From NCBI GenBank assembly GCA_944385065.1, contig CALWVX010000100.1:1-6683 (forward strand): a stretch of DNA of 6,683 nt. The letters run 5' to 3'. Positions within the stretch are counted from its first letter, which is position 1. Each line of letters begins with the position of its first letter. Positions 6,093 through 6,683 of the stretch are shown here, piece after piece. The notes beneath the pieces were generated by a model. The model ran no database searches. It saw nothing but the letters and a program-made list of their open reading frames with translations, and was not told the origin of the DNA. Origin of the DNA: an uncultured Oscillospiraceae bacterium (GTDB lineage: Bacteria; Bacillota; Clostridia; Oscillospirales; Oscillospiraceae). A program made the translations under genes and the position numbers.

Positions 6093-6105
6093 GAGTTTTT
6101 TACAT
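6086..6105. promoter_or_regulatory. Candidate XRE operator over the -35 box
   Basis: Second 20-bp dyad, with half-sites ATGTCAAGAG and, on the other strand, ATGTAAAAAA. It contains the whole -35 box of the XRE operon. Its centre is 46 bp from the other dyad. All four half-sites fit ATGTMAARAN, suggesting one protein binding both. Confidence 0.62.
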
Positions 6106-6153
6106 TTTCTTGGGAAGAATCCGCTAAGAAAACAGAAAGATTTGTTTCCTTGC

Positions 6154-6182
6154 TTGACAAGGCAGGGGGACTATGATAAGAT
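6154..6182 (+). promoter_or_regulatory. Sigma-A promoter of the riboswitch-oadB transcript
   Basis: TTGACA (6154-6159), a 17-base spacer, and TAAGAT (6177-6182), four of six to consensus. The predicted start near 6189 coincides with the first base of the aptamer, which supports both calls. It is divergent from the XRE operon promoter, about 60 bp away. Confidence 0.82.
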
Positions 6183-6189
6183 GTGCCAG

Positions 6190-6277
6190 ACAAAGGGGAG
6201 TAGTCGGCGCGCTGCGCGGCACGCATCAACATCATGGGCTGTTTGCCCTGGTCGTGCCTGAAATGACAAGACCTGTG
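6190..6277 (+). ncRNA. yybP-ykoY (manganese) riboswitch aptamer
   Basis: The landmarks of the yybP-ykoY class are present in order. AAAGGGGAGTAG (6192-6203) is the conserved 5' strand of P1/L1. A short GC hairpin follows (about 6208-6218). Next is P3, GCACG/CGTGC (6219-6223, 6253-6257), with internal loop CATCAACATCAT on one side and TGGT on the other, capped by GGGC/GCCC. Finally ACAAGACC (6266-6273) is the 3' strand of L1. P1 can form between ACAAAGG and CCTGTGT with one A-G mismatch. Known members sense Mn2+ and usually turn on manganese exporters. P4 is absent or vestigial here (8 bases). The assignment is from memory of the consensus; a covariance-model search would settle it. Confidence 0.82.
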
Positions 6278-6326
6278 TTCCGTTGGAAATCGGATCTTTT
6301 GATCTTCTGCGGAGCACAGGTTTTTT
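6271..6326 (+). terminator. Riboswitch-controlled intrinsic terminator
   Basis: ACCTGTGTTCCG (6271-6282) pairs with CGGAGCACAGGT (6310-6321) over 12 positions including one G-T, followed by six T (6321-6326). A small GATC/GATC hairpin lies in the loop. The 5' arm is the same segment that closes P1 of the aptamer, so the two folds exclude each other. Ligand binding should favour readthrough into oadB. Confidence 0.87.
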
Positions 6327-6390
6327 GCTGGACTGCCCCGGTTGTTTGATCCACACGAGTACGAGATAGGAAGGGAGATCGAGTAGAAGT

Positions 6391-6683
6391 ATGTTTTCTT
6401 TTCTTTGGCAGGGGCTGCTGTCCATCACCTGGCAGCAGGCCGTGATGTATGTGGTGGGGGCCGTCCTGATCTGGCTGGCCATCGAGAAGGGGTTTGAGCC
6501 CTCTCTGCTGATGCCCATGGGCTTCGGCGCCATCCTGGTGAACCTGCCCCTGTCCGGTGTCATCAATCAGTTCAGCGAGGGCGTGGGGGAGACCCACGGA
6601 ATCATCCAGTGGCTGTTCGAGGTGGGCATCGAGGCCAGCGAGGCCATGCCCATTCTGCTGTTCATCGGCATCGGCGCCATGAT
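6391..6683 (+). CDS. oadB: Sodium-pumping decarboxylase beta subunit, N-terminal part
   Basis: The first 97 codons of the membrane subunit of a biotin-dependent, Na+-translocating decarboxylase (oxaloacetate, methylmalonyl-CoA or glutaconyl-CoA type). This subunit decarboxylates carboxybiotin and couples it to Na+ export. The family signatures are clear. They are a first membrane helix (about 15-31), then AIEKGFEPSLLMPMGFGAIL (30-49), VNLPLSGVI, and LLFIGIGAM at the cut edge, which begins the highly conserved segment continuing into DFGPLL in relatives. The gene runs off the right end, so the enzyme type cannot be told from this fragment. The Shine-Dalgarno GGAAGGGAG (6369-6377) is 13 bases from ATG, longer than usual, with no better start between. 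It is the first gene after a riboswitch leader of about 200 bases; 6327-6390 shows nothing else recognisable. Confidence 0.93.
   Translation, partial: MFSFLWQGLLSITWQQAVMYVVGAVLIWLAIEKGFEPSLLMPMGFGAILVNLPLSGVINQFSEGVGETHGIIQWLFEVGIEASEAMPILLFIGIGAM

Noticed and set aside
6190..6326. T-box leader controlling oadB
   Set aside because: No T-box sequence or specifier-loop layout is seen, and the downstream gene is not an amino-acid or aminoacyl-tRNA synthetase gene.
6171..6597. Minus-strand ORFs across the leader and the start of oadB
   Set aside because: They are antisense to a clear OadB-family sequence and to a structured leader, with no domain resemblance.

Overview
The window looks like a chromosomal segment of a GC-rich, anaerobic, endospore-forming member of the Bacillota, most likely of the Oscillospiraceae type (Flavonifractor, Oscillibacter or a relative). 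This placement is inferred from the gene families, the codon bias towards G/C and the sporulation protease pair, not from a marker gene. No phage, IS element or CRISPR array is visible.

Left part (1-4510). A tRNA-Pro(CGG) gene on the minus strand has a perfect consensus sigma-A promoter. Back to back with it, a sigma-E-like promoter starts a plus-strand run of four tightly packed genes. The first two are a membrane-anchored M23 peptidase in the SpoIVFA position and an M50 site-2-type protease resembling SpoIVFB; they overlap by one base. They are followed by a 614-aa radical SAM protein (TIGR03960 family) and its usual partner (TIGR03936/DUF2344 family), which overlap by 8 bases. A good sigma-A-like promoter lies inside the 3' end of the M50 gene, so the radical SAM pair can probably be transcribed without the sporulation pair. 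A perfect 19-bp terminator hairpin closes the block.

Middle part (4511-6110, minus strand). A GNAT acetyltransferase with a C-terminal YoaP-like thioredoxin-fold domain has its own promoter, whose 17-bp spacer carries a perfect 6+6 dyad. Upstream of it is a two-gene unit, a three-helix membrane protein and then a 63-aa XRE-type regulator. This unit ends in a terminator that touches the yoaP -35 box. Its promoter is bracketed by two near-identical 20-bp dyads, one at the -35 box and one at the transcription start, a layout expected of an autorepressor.

Right part (6110-6683, plus strand). A consensus promoter leads into a leader with the landmarks of the yybP-ykoY (manganese) riboswitch aptamer. 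The aptamer overlaps an intrinsic terminator, and downstream is the start of a sodium-pumping decarboxylase beta subunit (OadB/GcdB/MmdB family), cut by the window edge. An aptamer of this class ahead of a sodium pump, rather than a manganese exporter, is the most interesting observation here.
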